Source: Candidatus Acutalibacter stercorigallinarum (GTDB lineage: Bacteria; Bacillota; Clostridia; Oscillospirales; Acutalibacteraceae). From it: a stretch of DNA of 64,000 nucleotides. Below, piece after piece: positions 63,591 through 64,000 of the stretch. The position numbers were made by a program, and so were the translations under genes. Within the stretch, counting starts at the first letter, position 1. Each line of letters starts with the position of its first letter. The DNA lies in the NCBI GenBank assembly GCA_019112625.1, contig DXIW01000035.1:1-64000 (forward strand), given 5' to 3'. The notes beneath the pieces are model-generated. The model saw only the letters and a program-made list of their open reading frames with translations. It was not told where the DNA came from and made no database searches.

Positions 63591-63644
63591 GGACTTTTCC
63601 CAGTTTTCCCGGAAAGCGGCCGGGATTTTTCCCCGTCCGGGGAG

Positions 63645-63673
63645 TTGACAGCGGGCCGCGGGAGGCTTATAAT
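63645..63673 (+). promoter_or_regulatory. Promoter of T-box-controlled gene
   Basis: TTGACA (63645-63650), a 17-bp spacer and TATAAT (63668-63673), a consensus promoter. Confidence 0.85.
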
Positions 63674-63684
63674 AGCGGGGTAGA

Positions 63685-63942
63685 AAAGAAGCGCGGAGAA
63701 GATGCCATTCCCCCCCGCCAGAGAGGAGCCGGCCGGTGCGAGGCTCCAGGACCGGGAAAGCGGCAGGCCGCTCCCGCCGCCAGGACAGGCGGCGCAGTCT
63801 CAGACGGCGCTTCCGGGGCGAGGAGTCCCGGCGCGGCCCGGCGTTATGGGAAAAGAGAGACCGTCCCCATAGGGGACGGTAATATGGGTGGTACCGCGGG
63901 CTTTCCCGTCCCATAGCTGGGGCGGGGGAGCCATTTTTTTGC
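63685..63942 (+). promoter_or_regulatory. T-box riboswitch leader with terminator
   Basis: The leader has a Stem I region with agagag and ggtgcgag motifs (about 63720-63745), further stems, the conserved T-box aatatgggtggtaccgcggg (63881-63900) and an intrinsic terminator (63899-63942: ggctttcccgtccca/tggggcgggggagcc, then T7). Uncharged tRNA pairing with the TGGT bulge favours the antiterminator. TGGT implies a tRNA with discriminator A. The specifier codon could not be read safely. The controlled gene, probably an aminoacyl-tRNA synthetase or amino-acid gene, lies past the window's right edge. Confidence 0.92.
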
Positions 63943-64000
63943 CCGGCCCGGCGCAGACCAGGCAAGGCCCTCTCGGGGCCGGACAAGTATTTTCGGAAAG

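Noticed and set aside
61835-63986. Long minus-strand frame extending upstream of the second TauE/SafE half and opposite the PBP and T-box
   Set aside because: Only its last 144 residues are real (TSUP half); the rest crosses the PBP gene and the T-box terminator in low-complexity sequence.

Overview
The window is about 64 kb of GC-rich, gene-dense DNA. It looks like a spore-forming, anaerobic Firmicute of the Clostridia, most plausibly the Oscillospiraceae (Flavonifractor or Pseudoflavonifractor-like). That placement is inferred from the high GC, SpoVAC/SpoVAD, a T-box leader, Bacillus-type LexA boxes, rubrerythrin, a half-size TauE/SafE pair and strong GGAGG ribosome binding sites; no species can be named from sequence alone. 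Apart from the left edge, the window reads as ordinary chromosome. I see no CRISPR array, no complete insertion sequence and no complete tRNA or rRNA gene.

Layout. 1-630: an unidentified gene tail, an AT-rich stretch with a 16-bp direct repeat, and a mosaic of hairpins around tRNA T-arm-like motifs, perhaps the edge of an old integration. 634-7026: MerR regulator and divergent YitT membrane protein, phosphohexomutase, spoVAC-spoVAD, iron alcohol dehydrogenase. 7044-13284: GH2 beta-galactosidase divergent from a double GT-C glycosyltransferase. 13547-15330: two divergent LytTR regulators, one with a degenerate receiver. 15432-22719: a small coiled-coil protein, nucleoside phosphorylase, TIM-barrel isomerase, MATE pump, SecA and a lipoprotein. 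22783-28650: hexapeptide acyltransferase, FHA-FtsW/RodA fusion with its penicillin-binding protein, an exported membrane protein and ManA. 29318-31961: PfkB kinase, deoC, cdd and a cyclophilin. 32251-34470: exonuclease III, a Cys-rich protein, a truncated sirtuin, then an intact sirtuin. 34575-38390: glycosyltransferase, flippase, TagB/F and TagD, a glycerol-phosphate polymer operon. 38423-41107 (minus): TIM-barrel isomerase, DNA alkylation repair protein, UgtP-like glycolipid glycosyltransferase. 41345-46341: VanW lipoprotein, NAD synthetase with an 85-bp tandem repeat at its 3' end, 2-hydroxyacid dehydrogenase. 46352-52576: NifS-ThiI sulfur pair, nucleotidyltransferase, CinA, GluQ, P-loop kinase. 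52629-57460: rubrerythrin, Fe-S aldo/keto reductase-like protein, zinc-ribbon membrane protein, glycerol-1-phosphate dehydrogenase, AI-2E family transporter. 57507-60796: a LexA-boxed operon of DNA polymerase IV, a radical SAM DNA-repair-type protein and its unexplained partner. 60828-63590: DUF378 protein, split TauE/SafE permease, class B penicillin-binding protein. 63645-64000: promoter and T-box leader of a gene beyond the edge.

The most interesting coding signal is the SOS-type operon at 57.5-60.8 kb. Its first gene has two LexA boxes, and its second and third genes belong to linked families of unknown repair function. The most interesting non-coding signal is a family of intergenic elements with the same three-part hairpin design but different stem sequences, together with three unrelated tandem repeats (48, 85 and about 120 bp), two of which touch gene ends.
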